A program made the translations under genes and the position numbers. Positions 17,980 to 27,179 of a DNA stretch of 64,000 bases are shown here, piece after piece. A model generated the notes under the pieces. That model was not told where the DNA came from and ran no database searches. It worked only from the letters and a program-made list of their open reading frames with translations. Position 1 is the stretch's first letter. Each line of letters opens with the position of its first letter. Origin of the DNA: Gemmatimonadota bacterium (GTDB lineage: Bacteria > Gemmatimonadota > Gemmatimonadetes > Gemmatimonadales > Gemmatimonadaceae); the NCBI GenBank assembly GCA_026387915.1, contig JAPLKS010000013.1:1-64000 (forward strand), in the 5' to 3' direction.

Positions 17980-19722
17980 CTACCCCCCCGCCCCCCGTTC
18001 GGCGTCGAGTCCGGCCCGTAGCACCTGCTCGGCCATCTCGGCGGTACCAGCCTCGAGGGCCTGCCGCGCCACCGCCCCAGCCCGCTCCGTATGCAACCCA
18101 CGGACAATCCGCTTGACCATCGGAACAGAGATCGCGCTCACACTCAACTGCCGTATGCCGAGCCCAATCAGGGCGTAGGCCATCAGCGGTTCGGACGCCA
18201 TTTCACCGCAGACGTTCACTTCGAGCCCGGCAGCGGCACCCACTTGCTGGGCGCGTGCAATAAGACGGAGCACGGCCGGGTGTAGCGGCGTGTAGCGCGA
18301 GGCGAGGCTCGCGTTGCCGCGGTCCACGGCCAGCGTGTACTGCACGAGGTCGTTGGTGCCAATACTGAAGAACGCGACATCCTTGGCGAGCGCGTCCGCA
18401 ATCATGGCCGCCGCGGGCGTCTCAATCATGATGCCGAGCGGGACGTCGGCGCGATGCGGGACATCGCGCGCGGCAAGTTCACTCGCACACTCCGCCAGCA
18501 GAAACCGCGATTGGCGCACTTCGTCGGTACTGACGATAAGTGGGAGCATAATGCGCACGTCGCCGTGCACGGCGGCGCGCAACAAGGCTCGGAGCTGCGT
18601 CTTGAAGATCGCAGGCTGGTCGAGGCACATCCGAATGGCGCGCCAGCCGAGGAACGGATTCGGCTCGTGTGGGAATCCACCCACCGGGAGTTTGTCGCCG
18701 CCGATGTCGAAGGTGCGAATCACGATTGGCTTACTACCAAAGGCCTGAATGACTTTGCGATACGCCTCGTATTGCTCGTCTTCATCCGGCATCGTGGCGC
18801 GGCCGACAACCAGGAATTCGGTGCGCATGAGCCCTACGCCTTCGGCACCGCTCCGGGCGGCCGCCTCCGCTTCGTCGGGCAAATCGACATTGGCGCGAAG
18901 CGTAATGTGGACGCCGTCGAGCGTGATGGCCTCGGCGTTCGCGAGCTGCGCGAGCGCGACCTGCTCGCGCTGTTCACTCTTGGCGCGTGCGGCCGCCGCG
19001 GCCAGCTCGGCCGCATTGGGGCGCACCATCAAGGTGCCCGCGGCCCCATCGAGGATGACCTGATCGCCGCTCTCAATGCGCGTCGTGGCCTCGAGCAATC
19101 CGACGACCGCCGGGAGCCCAAGCGAGCGCGCCAGAATCGCGACGTGCGACGTCCGCGTGCCCGCATCGGTCGCAATGCCAATGATACGCCCACGGTCGAG
19201 CTGCACCGTGAGGCTCGGCGTGAGATCGTGCGTCACCAGGATCGCGTTCGCACCAGCTGGCAGATCCACCGGATCGTGGTCCCCGAGCCCGAGCAGGATC
19301 GTGAGCACGCGAATGTGCACGTCGGTAAGATCGCCCACGCGCTCGCGCATCATGGCGTGCACGGAGCGGGCGAAGTGTTCTCGCCACTCGATCATCACCA
19401 CGTCAAAAGCTCTTTCGGCCGCAAAGCCCTGACGGATCACCGACTCGACTCGCGAGCGCAGTTCCACATCTTCGATGATGGAGATCTGCACATCGAAGAT
19501 CGCAGATTCCGCCTGGCCCGCTTGACGTGCCGCACGCTCACGCACTTCCTGCAGGCGGCCAATCGCCTGCGCGAATGCGTCGTGGATGCGCGCCACTTCG
19601 GCTTCGGCCTCATGCGGGCCAATCGCACGCAACGGAACCTCCGGCACTTCCCAGCGCAGGAGATGCGCTGGGCCGACGACAATGCCAGGCGATGCGGGAA
19701 TACCGCTCAGCGTCACGGGCAT
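17980..19722 (-). CDS. ptsI: PTS enzyme I (phosphoenolpyruvate-protein phosphotransferase)
   Basis: Enzyme I takes phosphate from phosphoenolpyruvate and passes it to HPr. The 580-residue protein has the N-terminal swivelling domain with the phosphorylated His at 193 (DAGTRTSHVAILARS). The C-terminal TIM-barrel PEP-binding domain has GVGLMRTEFL, VIRTFDIGGDK, GIMIETPAA, FFSIGTNDLVQYTLAVDR and VNVCGEMAS with the catalytic Cys. It is last in the hprK-PTS run, 9 bp after ptsH. All catalytic landmarks are intact. Confidence 0.96.
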   Translation of the reverse strand: MPVTLSGIPASPGIVVGPAHLLRWEVPEVPLRAIGPHEAEAEVARIHDAFAQAIGRLQEVRERAARQAGQAESAIFDVQISIIEDVELRSRVESVIRQGFAAERAFDVVMIEWREHFARSVHAMMRERVGDLTDVHIRVLTILLGLGDHDPVDLPAGANAILVTHDLTPSLTVQLDRGRIIGIATDAGTRTSHVAILARSLGLPAVVGLLEATTRIESGDQVILDGAAGTLMVRPNAAELAAAAARAKSEQREQVALAQLANAEAITLDGVHITLRANVDLPDEAEAAARSGAEGVGLMRTEFLVVGRATMPDEDEQYEAYRKVIQAFGSKPIVIRTFDIGGDKLPVGGFPHEPNPFLGWRAIRMCLDQPAIFKTQLRALLRAAVHGDVRIMLPLIVSTDEVRQSRFLLAECASELAARDVPHRADVPLGIMIETPAAAMIADALAKDVAFFSIGTNDLVQYTLAVDRGNASLASRYTPLHPAVLRLIARAQQVGAAAGLEVNVCGEMASEPLMAYALIGLGIRQLSVSAISVPMVKRIVRGLHTERAGAVARQALEAGTAEMAEQVLRAGLDAERGAGG

Positions 19723-19731
19723 GCGGGGCTC

Positions 19732-19998
19732 CTAGGTTTCACCGAATTTGCCGGCAATCAGGGCCGCGAGGGCATCGAGTGCCGCCTCAGCGTCGGCGCC
19801 CTCGGCACGGATAATCAACTCCGATCCACACTCCGCCGCGAGCATCATCACGCCCATGATGCTCTTGGCGTTCACGTCGAGATCATCGCGCACGAGCGTA
19901 ATGTGCGAGGTGAACTTGGCAGAACATTTCACAATTTCGGCCGCGGGCCGCGCATGAATGCCGTGGCTGTTAACGACCATCACTCGGCGTTCAAGCAT
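19732..19998 (-). CDS. ptsH: Phosphocarrier protein HPr
   Basis: An 88-residue phosphocarrier. His15, in SHGIHARPA, accepts phosphate from enzyme I. Ser46, in NAKSIMGVMML, is the site used by HPr kinase and is preserved, consistent with hprK in the same gene run. The ATG at 19998 shares one base with the stop of the IID gene (TAATG). A longer frame to 20055 would overlap that gene and adds nothing conserved. Confidence 0.95.
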   Translation of the reverse strand: MLERRVMVVNSHGIHARPAAEIVKCSAKFTSHITLVRDDLDVNAKSIMGVMMLAAECGSELIIRAEGADAEAALDALAALIAGKFGET

Positions 19999-20756
19999 TA
20001 TCGCACCACGGAAAAGAGAATGAATGCAGCAAGCAGCCCCATCGCCACGCGCCACCCTTCTACACGTCCCTGCAACCGCGCGAGGACAAATGCCCCCAGC
20101 GCGGCCAATCCCATGACCACCGCCAGTTTTTCGCGCGCGGGCCCCACAATGCCGCGCACGGCCAGCGGAAGCGCGATGCCCGCGATCAACGCGGCAGCTC
20201 GCGCGACGTGCGCAGGTCCACTACGCAACGCCGGATGCGCGAGCGCCGATGCAACCCGCAGTCCGTCACGGTAGCCCACACGGAGCCCCCACACCCGCAA
20301 CGTGAGATGCCCTGCGTTGTAGGCGCCGAGAAACAGCAAGACGGCGACCACGGGGGAGGCCCCAAGTCCGAATGCGAGCATCGCGGCGACGGAACAGGCC
20401 GGAAGCCAGCCCGCCCAGATCAGTCGGTCACCCACGCTCCCGAGCGGACCGCAGCACGCCGTGCGAAACCGTTCGATGCGTTCGGGCGGTTCTCCGCTGA
20501 GTTCGGCGCTCGCCAGCGCGCCCACCGCCACACCGGCGAGATACGGGTGCGCGTTGAAGTATCCGCCCTGCCGTGCAAGCGCCGCGCGGTAGGCATCGCC
20601 GTTCTTCCCTCCGGGCAGCAGCCGCAGTGCTGGCTCTACGGCAAAGGCGATGCCATTCCCCATCATCATTTCGTAGTTCCACGAGCCCTGCACCGCGAGC
20701 AATCGCAGCAGCATCGACAAGCGCGTGAGGACTGGCAAGGTCGGGGGCTGCGTCAT
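19998..20756 (-). CDS. PTS mannose/fructose/sorbose-family IID component
   Basis: A 252-residue EIID (ManZ-like) subunit that forms the membrane channel with IIC. It begins with the family pattern RLSMLLRLLAVQGSWNYEMMMGNG, then has YFNAHPYLAG, a GPLGSVGDRLIWAG segment near residue 105-118 and C-terminal hydrophobic helices. The start overlaps the IIC stop by 4 bp. Sugar specificity cannot be read from the sequence. Confidence 0.93.
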   Translation of the reverse strand: MTQPPTLPVLTRLSMLLRLLAVQGSWNYEMMMGNGIAFAVEPALRLLPGGKNGDAYRAALARQGGYFNAHPYLAGVAVGALASAELSGEPPERIERFRTACCGPLGSVGDRLIWAGWLPACSVAAMLAFGLGASPVVAVLLFLGAYNAGHLTLRVWGLRVGYRDGLRVASALAHPALRSGPAHVARAAALIAGIALPLAVRGIVGPAREKLAVVMGLAALGAFVLARLQGRVEGWRVAMGLLAAFILFSVVR

Positions 20757-21442
20757 GGGCGCGCCACCAGAAGAAGCGCGCCGACGACGAGCCCGCCCAG
20801 TAGGTACCAGCGAGCGCCCGACGTTGTGTGCACCACCTTCCAGACCGCACCCGCTCCCACTGCACCGGCCAGCGCCACAACAAACGCACGCGACTGACCG
20901 TTGGTGAAGGTCCAGGTGTTCAACAGATTTCGCGAAAGCGGAACAAAGACGGCCAGAGCCACAAAGGTCATCAGCGCACCACGAACGAGGTCGAGCGTGA
21001 GTCCGCCGATCTGCAAGCGCGTCACCGCACTCGACGATCCGCGCGCCAGCAGTTCACGCATCCCGCCGCCCCAGCGTGCGAGCACTTTCCGATGCTGAAT
21101 CATGGACCATCCGCTCACCGATGCGGTGACGAGGGCCGCGAACACCGCCACCGTGAGCGCTCCAGCCGATGTCTCTCGCTGTCCAGCGAAGATCGCGCCG
21201 CCGACTACCGCCGCCGAGCCCCACTCGGGATAGCGACTGGCGCCGAAGGGTAGCGTTTCGAGCGCGAACAGTTCGAGGGTGACGCCGGCTATCAAACCGC
21301 GGAGCGGCTCCCCCATGAGCGAACCGGCCAACGTCGCCGCCACGATCGGTCGCGAGATCATCGCTTGGGGAAAACTCACGACGTCGAGGCCGAGGATGGC
21401 GCCGAGGATCGTCATCGGCAACAAGCTGAGCAACTGCATCAT
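20753..21442 (-). CDS. PTS mannose/fructose/sorbose-family IIC component
   Basis: A 229-residue integral membrane subunit (ManY-like), somewhat shorter than the roughly 260 residues of the enterobacterial protein. It has several hydrophobic helices, the LDVVSFPQAMISRPIVAATL region near residue 20-38 and LMGEPLRGLIAGVTLELF, which match the sugar-binding part of the family. Its start overlaps the IIB stop by 4 bp and its stop overlaps the IID start. Confidence 0.9.
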   Translation of the reverse strand: MMQLLSLLPMTILGAILGLDVVSFPQAMISRPIVAATLAGSLMGEPLRGLIAGVTLELFALETLPFGASRYPEWGSAAVVGGAIFAGQRETSAGALTVAVFAALVTASVSGWSMIQHRKVLARWGGGMRELLARGSSSAVTRLQIGGLTLDLVRGALMTFVALAVFVPLSRNLLNTWTFTNGQSRAFVVALAGAVGAGAVWKVVHTTSGARWYLLGGLVVGALLLVARP

Positions 21443-21930
21443 GCGCCGCTCCCCGAGAGCACGGCATTCAGCGGCACCGGCGCGGCGGCAGGCACGTCCT
21501 GCGCACTCACGACCACCCCGGCGTCAGAGAGCGTCCGCAGCGCCGACTCTTCTGCCGGCGCGAGAAATACGTAGCGCAGGCGTGGCGCACGGCCGGCCCG
21601 ATGATGAATGCCGCCGAGATTCACGTGGTGAATGGCGTTGGCGGTCGCCTCAACGAGTCGGCGCATCGTCTCGATGTCGCCGGTGAGGACGATGCCCTTG
21701 TCCGGCCGGGACTCGTACGTTGCCATTTTGGCCGCCGCGCTCGCCACGGACTCAAAGGTGACTTCCATCTCGGGCGGGACACCGGCACGGTACAGGTCTT
21801 GTTCCCAATCGCTCTCCGCCACCGCGTCATCAACCAATACGATGAACGACAAACTGAGGGGTTGGCCCCAGCCCACGATGACCTGCCCATGAATCAAGCG
21901 GTCGTCAATGCGATAGAGCGCGACCGCCAT
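21439..21930 (-). CDS. PTS mannose/fructose/sorbose-family IIB component
   Basis: A 163-residue cytoplasmic IIB protein. The phosphorylated His is H14 in the near-universal YRIDDRLIHGQVIVGW pattern. HHVNLGGIHHRAG further on also matches the family. It receives phosphate from IIA and passes it to the sugar bound by IIC/IID. It is a separate polypeptide, not fused to IIA as in E. coli ManX. The start shares one base with the IIA stop. Confidence 0.94.
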   Translation of the reverse strand: MAVALYRIDDRLIHGQVIVGWGQPLSLSFIVLVDDAVAESDWEQDLYRAGVPPEMEVTFESVASAAAKMATYESRPDKGIVLTGDIETMRRLVEATANAIHHVNLGGIHHRAGRAPRLRYVFLAPAEESALRTLSDAGVVVSAQDVPAAAPVPLNAVLSGSGA

Positions 21931-22334
21931 CAGCGAGCCTCGGGTGCAGCGTGCACGATGATCGCATCACGTCCCTTCGCCGCGGAGGCCACCGCATCAT
22001 CCGGCGCCACACCGCCCTTGAGCGCAAAGTCGAGGAGCATTGGGAGATTCGCGCCCGTCACCACTGACACGCCCGCGAGTCCGCGGGTCGCCTTGCGCGC
22101 AGCGATGGTGCAGCTACCGGCCGGCAGATCGGTGAAAACGATAGTGGCGCGGTGATCGCTGATCGCACTGGCAATCGCGGCCTCGAGCGACGCCGCATCG
22201 AGCGACGCGTTGCTCACCGCGCAAAATACCGCCCCGAGCCCCGCGATCTGTTGCACGGCAGACACGAAGCCCTGGGCCACGTCGCCGTGGCCTGCAATCA
22301 CTGCGCGGGGGGCGTCGATGTTACTCGTCATCAT
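21930..22334 (-). CDS. PTS mannose-family IIA component
   Basis: A 134-residue IIA protein. Its active-site His lies in VIAGHGD, close to the N terminus, where HPr phosphorylates it. IVFTDLPAGSC and VVTGANLPMLLDFAL are the other conserved strands of the EIIA-Man fold. I chose the ATG at 22334 (a second ATG follows immediately); it overlaps the hprK stop by 14 bp. An upstream frame to 22367 lies fully inside hprK. Confidence 0.92.
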   Translation of the reverse strand: MMTSNIDAPRAVIAGHGDVAQGFVSAVQQIAGLGAVFCAVSNASLDAASLEAAIASAISDHRATIVFTDLPAGSCTIAARKATRGLAGVSVVTGANLPMLLDFALKGGVAPDDAVASAAKGRDAIIVHAAPEAR

Positions 22335-23298
22335 CCTGCAGATAGATATCCGTCGCACTCGCCGCACGGGACATCTTGGCCTTGAGGCGCTCGTTGAAGT
22401 CTTCGGCCGCGTGATGGCCGCTGTACCGCAACAGATGGTTCATGGCGATCACTTCCGCGATCACCGTGATGTTCTTGCCGGGATTGAGCGGTACCGTGAT
22501 GTACGGCAGATTGACGCCTAGCACTTCCTTGGTCTGGCCGTCGAGGCCGGTGCGATCCACGTCGTGCACGGCATCCCAGTGTTCGAGGTGCACCAGCACT
22601 TCAATGCGCTTTTGCTGACGCACCGCGTGAATGCCGAACACCTTGGGAATGTCGATGAGCCCGATGCCCCGGATTTCCATATAGTGACGCGAGAGTTCGT
22701 GTCCACGCCCAATCAGCACGTCGGCGCCGCGGCGCGACACGATCACGAGATCGTCAGCCACAAGGCGGTGTCCACGCTCGACCAAATCGAGGACGCACTC
22801 TGATTTTCCGATGCCGCTGGCTCCAGTAAAGAGCAGGCCAACGCCAAATACGTCGGCGAGCGATCCATGTAGATTCGTTACCGGCGCAAAGGCAAGCTCG
22901 AGGAACGGAGAAATGCGCTTGTAAAACTCGAGCGTCTTGAGCTGTGAACGCAGAATCGCGACACCCGCCGCGGTCGCCTCCGCCTCGAACCCAGGGGGCA
23001 GCGTCAGCCCCTTGGTGACCATCACGCAGGGGATCGGATACGAAAAGAAGGCGCGTAGCATGCGCGTGCGGTCGGCATCGCTCAGCTGGGCGACGTACGA
23101 CACTTCGGTTTCGCCGAGCACCTGAATGCGCTGATGCACGAAGCGTCCCACGTACCCAGCGAGCACCAGTCCCGGGCCGGAGGCGTCGGGCATTGTAATC
23201 TCGCGTTCGAGCCCAGCGGGGCTCCCGAGCAAGTCGAGCTGCAAGACGTCTTTGAGCCGCTCGAAGAGGACGGCGACGGTAAGCGTTTTCGCGGCCAT
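22321..23298 (-). CDS. hprK: HPr kinase/phosphorylase
   Basis: A 325-residue bifunctional enzyme that phosphorylates HPr on Ser46 and removes the phosphate. The N-terminal domain (1-130) is followed by the catalytic domain: a conserved His in NLHGSLADVFG near 144, the P-loop GASGIGKS at 159-166, RLVADDLV near 180, and the HprK signature EIRGIGLIDIPKVFGI around 208. All are intact. It is directly upstream of the PTS IIA gene and 28 bp after a glycosyltransferase gene. Confidence 0.95.
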   Translation of the reverse strand: MAAKTLTVAVLFERLKDVLQLDLLGSPAGLEREITMPDASGPGLVLAGYVGRFVHQRIQVLGETEVSYVAQLSDADRTRMLRAFFSYPIPCVMVTKGLTLPPGFEAEATAAGVAILRSQLKTLEFYKRISPFLELAFAPVTNLHGSLADVFGVGLLFTGASGIGKSECVLDLVERGHRLVADDLVIVSRRGADVLIGRGHELSRHYMEIRGIGLIDIPKVFGIHAVRQQKRIEVLVHLEHWDAVHDVDRTGLDGQTKEVLGVNLPYITVPLNPGKNITVIAEVIAMNHLLRYSGHHAAEDFNERLKAKMSRAASATDIYLQDDDE

Positions 23299-23326
23299 TA
23301 GCTTTGCTCGCGGCGGTTACAGGGGA

Positions 23327-24451
23327 TCACGACTTCCATTGCGTTGCTCCTCCGCGAATCGATCGCTCCAGATGCGCAATCGTCTGTTCAGCGGCGCGCT
23401 CCCACGTGAACGTCTCGGCAAAGGCACGGGCCTTTGCTCCCATCTCTGCCACCAGTGCCGGTGCTACTGCCAACCGGCGAAACGCAGCCGCCATCGCGCG
23501 CACGTCACCGTGGGGCACGAGGAAGCCCGTTTCGCCATCGCGCACCGACTCGCGAATGCCCGGCGAGTTGGAGGCCACCACGGGTGTTCCGCACGCCGCC
23601 GCTTCCACGTTCGTGAGTCCCCACCCTTCCTTTGGCGACGCCAACGAGACGGCCCATGACCGACGCAGGAGCGCGACTTTTTCTTCGTCACTGATAAAGC
23701 CAAGAAACCGCACGCGGTCTCCGAGGTCAAGCGAGGCCGCCAGCGCTTCCAGTGAGCGTTTGAAGTCTCCTTGTCCAGCAATCTCCAACGTCGCCGACGG
23801 ATGCGCGAGTTCGGCAAAGGCGCGGATCACGAGATCCACTCCTTTGTACTTCTTGAGTCGTCCGATGTACGAAAAGGTCGGCACCGGCGCGCGCACGGCC
23901 GGATCGGGCGTGTAATGATCGAACGACACGCCCGGATAAATCACCTGGACATGCGATCGTGGCAGACCACGAGCGGCCAAGTCGTCGGCGGTGCTTTCGC
24001 TAATGGCCTGGAACGGCACGTCGTAATACACCAGCGGAATGGGGCGTTCGCTCAGCCACACCGCGGCGGCGAGCGGAAAGACGAGTTCCTGAAACACGGT
24101 GCCGCCAAACAGATGCGGCACGCAGGCGACCGTCTTGCACGACGCGCCCCAGAGCGGCGTATAGAGGGGCGCCTTGTTGATGTCCTCGACAATCACATCG
24201 AACGGCCGGTGGCGCAGCTGCTCGTTCCAGAAACGCCACACCTTGAGCGCGAACGTTTGGCGCGTTCCCACACGGAGCGTCTCGATGCCTCCGAGGTTGG
24301 CCACCGGCGGGCATCCGGGCCAACCGCCGCACAGCAACGTCACCTCGTGACCGGCGGCGGCCAATCGTTCAAAGATCTCGTGCAGATGGATCTCGGCGCC
24401 TCCGGCGAGCGGATTCTCTCGGCACTGCCAGTTGACGACGAGGATCTTCAA
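23327..24451 (-). CDS. GT4-family glycosyltransferase
   Basis: A 374-residue GT-B glycosyltransferase. The N-terminal half begins KILVVNWQCRENPLAGGAEIHLHEI, with a GG loop for the acceptor side. The nucleotide-sugar half has FSYIGRLKKYKGVDLVIRAF, LEIAGQGD, VRFLGFISDEEKVALL, ASPKEGWGLTNVEAAACGTPVVAS with the family Glu, and GFLV. The start is a TTG at 24451 that overlaps the nusB stop by 4 bp (TTGA). The sugar and acceptor are unknown. Confidence 0.88.
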   Translation of the reverse strand: MKILVVNWQCRENPLAGGAEIHLHEIFERLAAAGHEVTLLCGGWPGCPPVANLGGIETLRVGTRQTFALKVWRFWNEQLRHRPFDVIVEDINKAPLYTPLWGASCKTVACVPHLFGGTVFQELVFPLAAAVWLSERPIPLVYYDVPFQAISESTADDLAARGLPRSHVQVIYPGVSFDHYTPDPAVRAPVPTFSYIGRLKKYKGVDLVIRAFAELAHPSATLEIAGQGDFKRSLEALAASLDLGDRVRFLGFISDEEKVALLRRSWAVSLASPKEGWGLTNVEAAACGTPVVASNSPGIRESVRDGETGFLVPHGDVRAMAAAFRRLAVAPALVAEMGAKARAFAETFTWERAAEQTIAHLERSIRGGATQWKS

Positions 24452-24864
24452 GCGAGCCGGCCCATCTTGCGCGCAAGCGCGTCGAGCACGCCGTTCACAA
24501 AGCGCGCACTTTGCGTCGAGCCAAAGCGCTCGGCGAGCCGGACCATCTCCTGAATGACCACGCGCGGCGGGGTGATGCCCACGCGAAGCTCCGCGGCGCC
24601 GAGGCGGAGGGCACACCGTTCGATGGCGCCCAGCCGTTCGATGCGCCAGTTCGTGGTCACTTCGGCGAGTTCGTCGTCGAGTGCCGTGCCCTCAGCGACA
24701 ATGACCCGGAGCAACTGATTGGCAAACTCCCGCTCCTCGGGAAGCACGCCGAGATCATCCCACATGCGCAAGGCGATGGTGGGCAGATCAGATTTGTCTC
24801 GCATGTCCCACGCATAGACAGCCTGCAGGGCGCGAATGCGCCCGCGTGATTCAACTCTCGCCAT
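24448..24864 (-). CDS. nusB: Transcription antitermination factor NusB
   Basis: A 138-residue all-helical protein that, with NusE/S10, binds boxA RNA for rRNA antitermination. It begins RVESRGRIRALQAVYAWDM, ends with the conserved RFVNGVLDALARKM, and has the NWRIERLGAIERCALRLGAAEL middle. The ATG at 24864 gives family length and overlaps ribH by 14 bp. The ribH-nusB order is common in bacteria. Confidence 0.94.
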   Translation of the reverse strand: MARVESRGRIRALQAVYAWDMRDKSDLPTIALRMWDDLGVLPEEREFANQLLRVIVAEGTALDDELAEVTTNWRIERLGAIERCALRLGAAELRVGITPPRVVIQEMVRLAERFGSTQSARFVNGVLDALARKMGRLA

Positions 24865-25351
24865 CACCTTCCTCGTGACCTGCGGCGGCATCGAGACGGC
24901 TGAACAGGTCAGCCATTTCGAGTGCGGCGAGTGCCGCGTCCCATCCCTTGTTGCCGTGCGCGCCACCAGCGCGCGCCTCGGCTTGTTCCATCGTATCGGT
25001 CGTGAGCAAACCAAAGCCAATCGGTCGGTCGTACGCGCGCTGCAGCTCGGCGAGCCCGCGCGACGCTTCCCCTGCGACAAAATCAAAGTGCGGCGTGTCG
25101 CCACGAATCACGGCGCCCACGGCAATGATCGCATCGTAACGGTCAGAGGCGAGTAATCGACCCGCCGCCGCCGGAAGTTCCCACGCGCCAGGCACCCACA
25201 CGACATCGACATCGTCAAACGGCACGCCGTGCCGCACGAGGCAATCCACCGCGCCTTCGACGAGTTTGGTGGTGATCGTCTCGTTGAAACGACTGCCGAT
25301 CACTGCCATGCGTCGGTGCGCGCCGTCCGGAGTCCCTAGAAATTCCGCCAT
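24851..25351 (-). CDS. ribH: 6,7-dimethyl-8-ribityllumazine synthase
   Basis: RibH condenses 3,4-dihydroxybutanone 4-phosphate with the ribityl-aminouracil to give lumazine, the second-last riboflavin step. The 166-residue protein shows SRFNETITTKLVEGA, WVPGAWELPAAA and AVIRGDTPHFDFVAGEASRGL with the catalytic His. IGFGLLTTDTMEQAEARAGG follows. The C-terminal tail beyond about residue 150 is Asp/Glu/His-rich. The start shares a base with the ribBA stop. Confidence 0.96.
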   Translation of the reverse strand: MAEFLGTPDGAHRRMAVIGSRFNETITTKLVEGAVDCLVRHGVPFDDVDVVWVPGAWELPAAAGRLLASDRYDAIIAVGAVIRGDTPHFDFVAGEASRGLAELQRAYDRPIGFGLLTTDTMEQAEARAGGAHGNKGWDAALAALEMADLFSRLDAAAGHEEGDGES

Positions 25352-26553
25352 CAGAGCGCTCGGAGGTGGCCGAGCTTCCGGCGTTTGGTTTCTAGATATT
25401 CGGCATTCTCCACAGACTCAGGCGCGTTGAGTGGCACGCGCTCATCGACCTTCAGCCCGTAGCCTTCGAGCCCAATGAGTTTTTTGGGATTGTTGGTGAT
25501 GGGACGGATGGACTTGAGGCCGAGGTCGAGCAGCACCTGCGCCCCAATGCCATAGTTGCGCAAATCCGGCGCAAAGCCGAGTCGCTCGTTGGCTTCCACC
25601 GTGTCGGCGCCTTTGTCCTGCAGCTCGTAGGCCTTGAGCTTGTTGATGAGGCCGATGCCGCGCCCTTCTTGATCGAGATACACGATCACCCCGCGCCCCT
25701 CGCCCGCGATCATCGACATCGCGTGGTGCAACTGCCAGCCACAGTCACAGCGCTGCGAATGGAACACGTCGCCCGTGAGACACTTGGAGTGCATGCGCAC
25801 CAGCACCCCCTCGGCCCCTGTGACTTCACCAAACACGAGCGCCACGTGCTCGCGGTCATCCACGTCGTTGCGATAGCCGATGATGCGGAATTCGCCGAAC
25901 TCCGTGGGGAGTCGCGCTTCCGCTTCGCGGTGCACGAGGCGCTCGTTCCGCAGGCGATACGCCACCAACTGGGCCACGGTGACGAAGGTGATGTTGTGCT
26001 TCTGCGCGAACACATCGAGCTGCGGCCGCTTGGCGGTGGTGCCATCGTCGTTGAGGATTTCGCAGATCACGCCGGCCGACTGCAGCCCCGCGAGACGCAT
26101 GAAATCCACGGCCGCTTCGGTGTGCCCGACGCGCTGCAGCACGCCGCCCTCACGTGCGCGCAGCGGGTGTACGTGCCCCGGACGACGCAGATCGCTCGGC
26201 ACCGCTTCCGGACTCGACGCCGCGCGTATGGTCGCCGCTTGATCGGACGCGCTGATGCCCGTGGTGACCCCGAATTTCGGCGATGCATCCACCGTGACCG
26301 TGTACGCCGTGCGCAATGCATCGGTGTTCTCCGCGCCCATCATCGGCAGGTCGAGCTGGCGCACTTTCTCCTGACTCAGTGCAAGGCAGATCATCCCCTT
26401 GGCTTGCATGAGAAAGTTGACCTTCTCGGGCGTAATGAATTCCGCCGCGACGATAAGATCGCCTTCGTTTTCGCGGTCCTCGTCATCAGCGACGACGAGG
26501 AATTTTCCGGCGCGCAGATCGTCGAGCGCCTGTTCGATCGTTCCCAATGGCAT
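25351..26553 (-). CDS. ribBA: Bifunctional DHBP synthase / GTP cyclohydrolase II
   Basis: A 400-residue fusion that supplies both early precursors of riboflavin. The N-terminal domain (1-200, RibB) has VVADDEDRENEGDLI and TGISASDQAATIRA, with RRPGHVHPL. The C-terminal domain (210-400, RibA) has SKCLTGDVFHSQRCDCG with three zinc cysteines, YLDQEGRGIGLINKLKAYELQD and RPITNNPKKLIGLEGYGL. Catalytic residues of both halves appear present. It lies 2 bp after ribE. Confidence 0.96.
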   Translation of the reverse strand: MPLGTIEQALDDLRAGKFLVVADDEDRENEGDLIVAAEFITPEKVNFLMQAKGMICLALSQEKVRQLDLPMMGAENTDALRTAYTVTVDASPKFGVTTGISASDQAATIRAASSPEAVPSDLRRPGHVHPLRAREGGVLQRVGHTEAAVDFMRLAGLQSAGVICEILNDDGTTAKRPQLDVFAQKHNITFVTVAQLVAYRLRNERLVHREAEARLPTEFGEFRIIGYRNDVDDREHVALVFGEVTGAEGVLVRMHSKCLTGDVFHSQRCDCGWQLHHAMSMIAGEGRGVIVYLDQEGRGIGLINKLKAYELQDKGADTVEANERLGFAPDLRNYGIGAQVLLDLGLKSIRPITNNPKKLIGLEGYGLKVDERVPLNAPESVENAEYLETKRRKLGHLRAL

Positions 26554-26555
26554 GG

Positions 26556-27164
26556 CTATCGCTCCGCGGCGGCCGCCAGATGCGGCGCCGTCAGTCGTTG
26601 GACGAATTTTCCGATCACGTCGGCTTCGACGTGCACCGAATCACCAAGCGCGAGTGCGCCCAGTGTGGTGTGGCGCAGTGTGTACTCGATAATCGAGAGC
26701 TGCACCACCCGCTCCTGCGGAATCGCATTCACGGTGAGACTCACGCCATCCACGGTAATGGAGCCGTGCGGCACGGTCAGCGGCATCAGTTCTGCCGGCA
26801 CTTCAATGTCAATCAGCGTGGCGTCGCCGCGCTGCGTCACCACGCGAACGGTCGCCACTCCATCCACGTGTCCCTGCACGAGATGTCCGCCGAGCCGATC
26901 GCCAACGGCGAGCGCACGCTCGAGATTCACGCGCTTCCCCTCGGTCCACGCCGCGATCGTGGTGCGGTCGAGCGTCGTGACCACGGCCGCAACCGTGAAC
27001 CACCCCGCCCCGCACTCGCGTACCGTGAGGCACGCACCATTCACGGCAATCGACTCACCGTCGCGTACAGCCTCGTACGCGCACTGAATGCGGAACTCCC
27101 GCCCCGCATCCGTGGTGCGGACGCGGTCGATGGTGCCAGTGTCGGTGATGAGGCCGGTGAACAT
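26556..27164 (-). CDS. ribE: Riboflavin synthase alpha chain
   Basis: A 202-residue enzyme that dismutates two lumazines to riboflavin. It is built of two similar lumazine-binding barrels. It begins MFTGLITDTGTI; each half carries a SIAVNGACLTV or SITVDGVSLTVN segment, and GGHLVQGHVDGVA is the inter-domain signature. It is separated from ribD by a 38-bp gap that contains part of a repeated motif. Confidence 0.96.
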   Translation of the reverse strand: MFTGLITDTGTIDRVRTTDAGREFRIQCAYEAVRDGESIAVNGACLTVRECGAGWFTVAAVVTTLDRTTIAAWTEGKRVNLERALAVGDRLGGHLVQGHVDGVATVRVVTQRGDATLIDIEVPAELMPLTVPHGSITVDGVSLTVNAIPQERVVQLSIIEYTLRHTTLGALALGDSVHVEADVIGKFVQRLTAPHLAAAAER

Positions 27165-27179
27165 TCAAAAAGCGGGTGA

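Noticed and set aside
17898..17980. SAM riboswitch in front of metK
   Set aside because: The gap is only about 80 bp and shows just a 6-bp stem (GCACGA/TCGTGC); none of the SAM aptamer classes fits.
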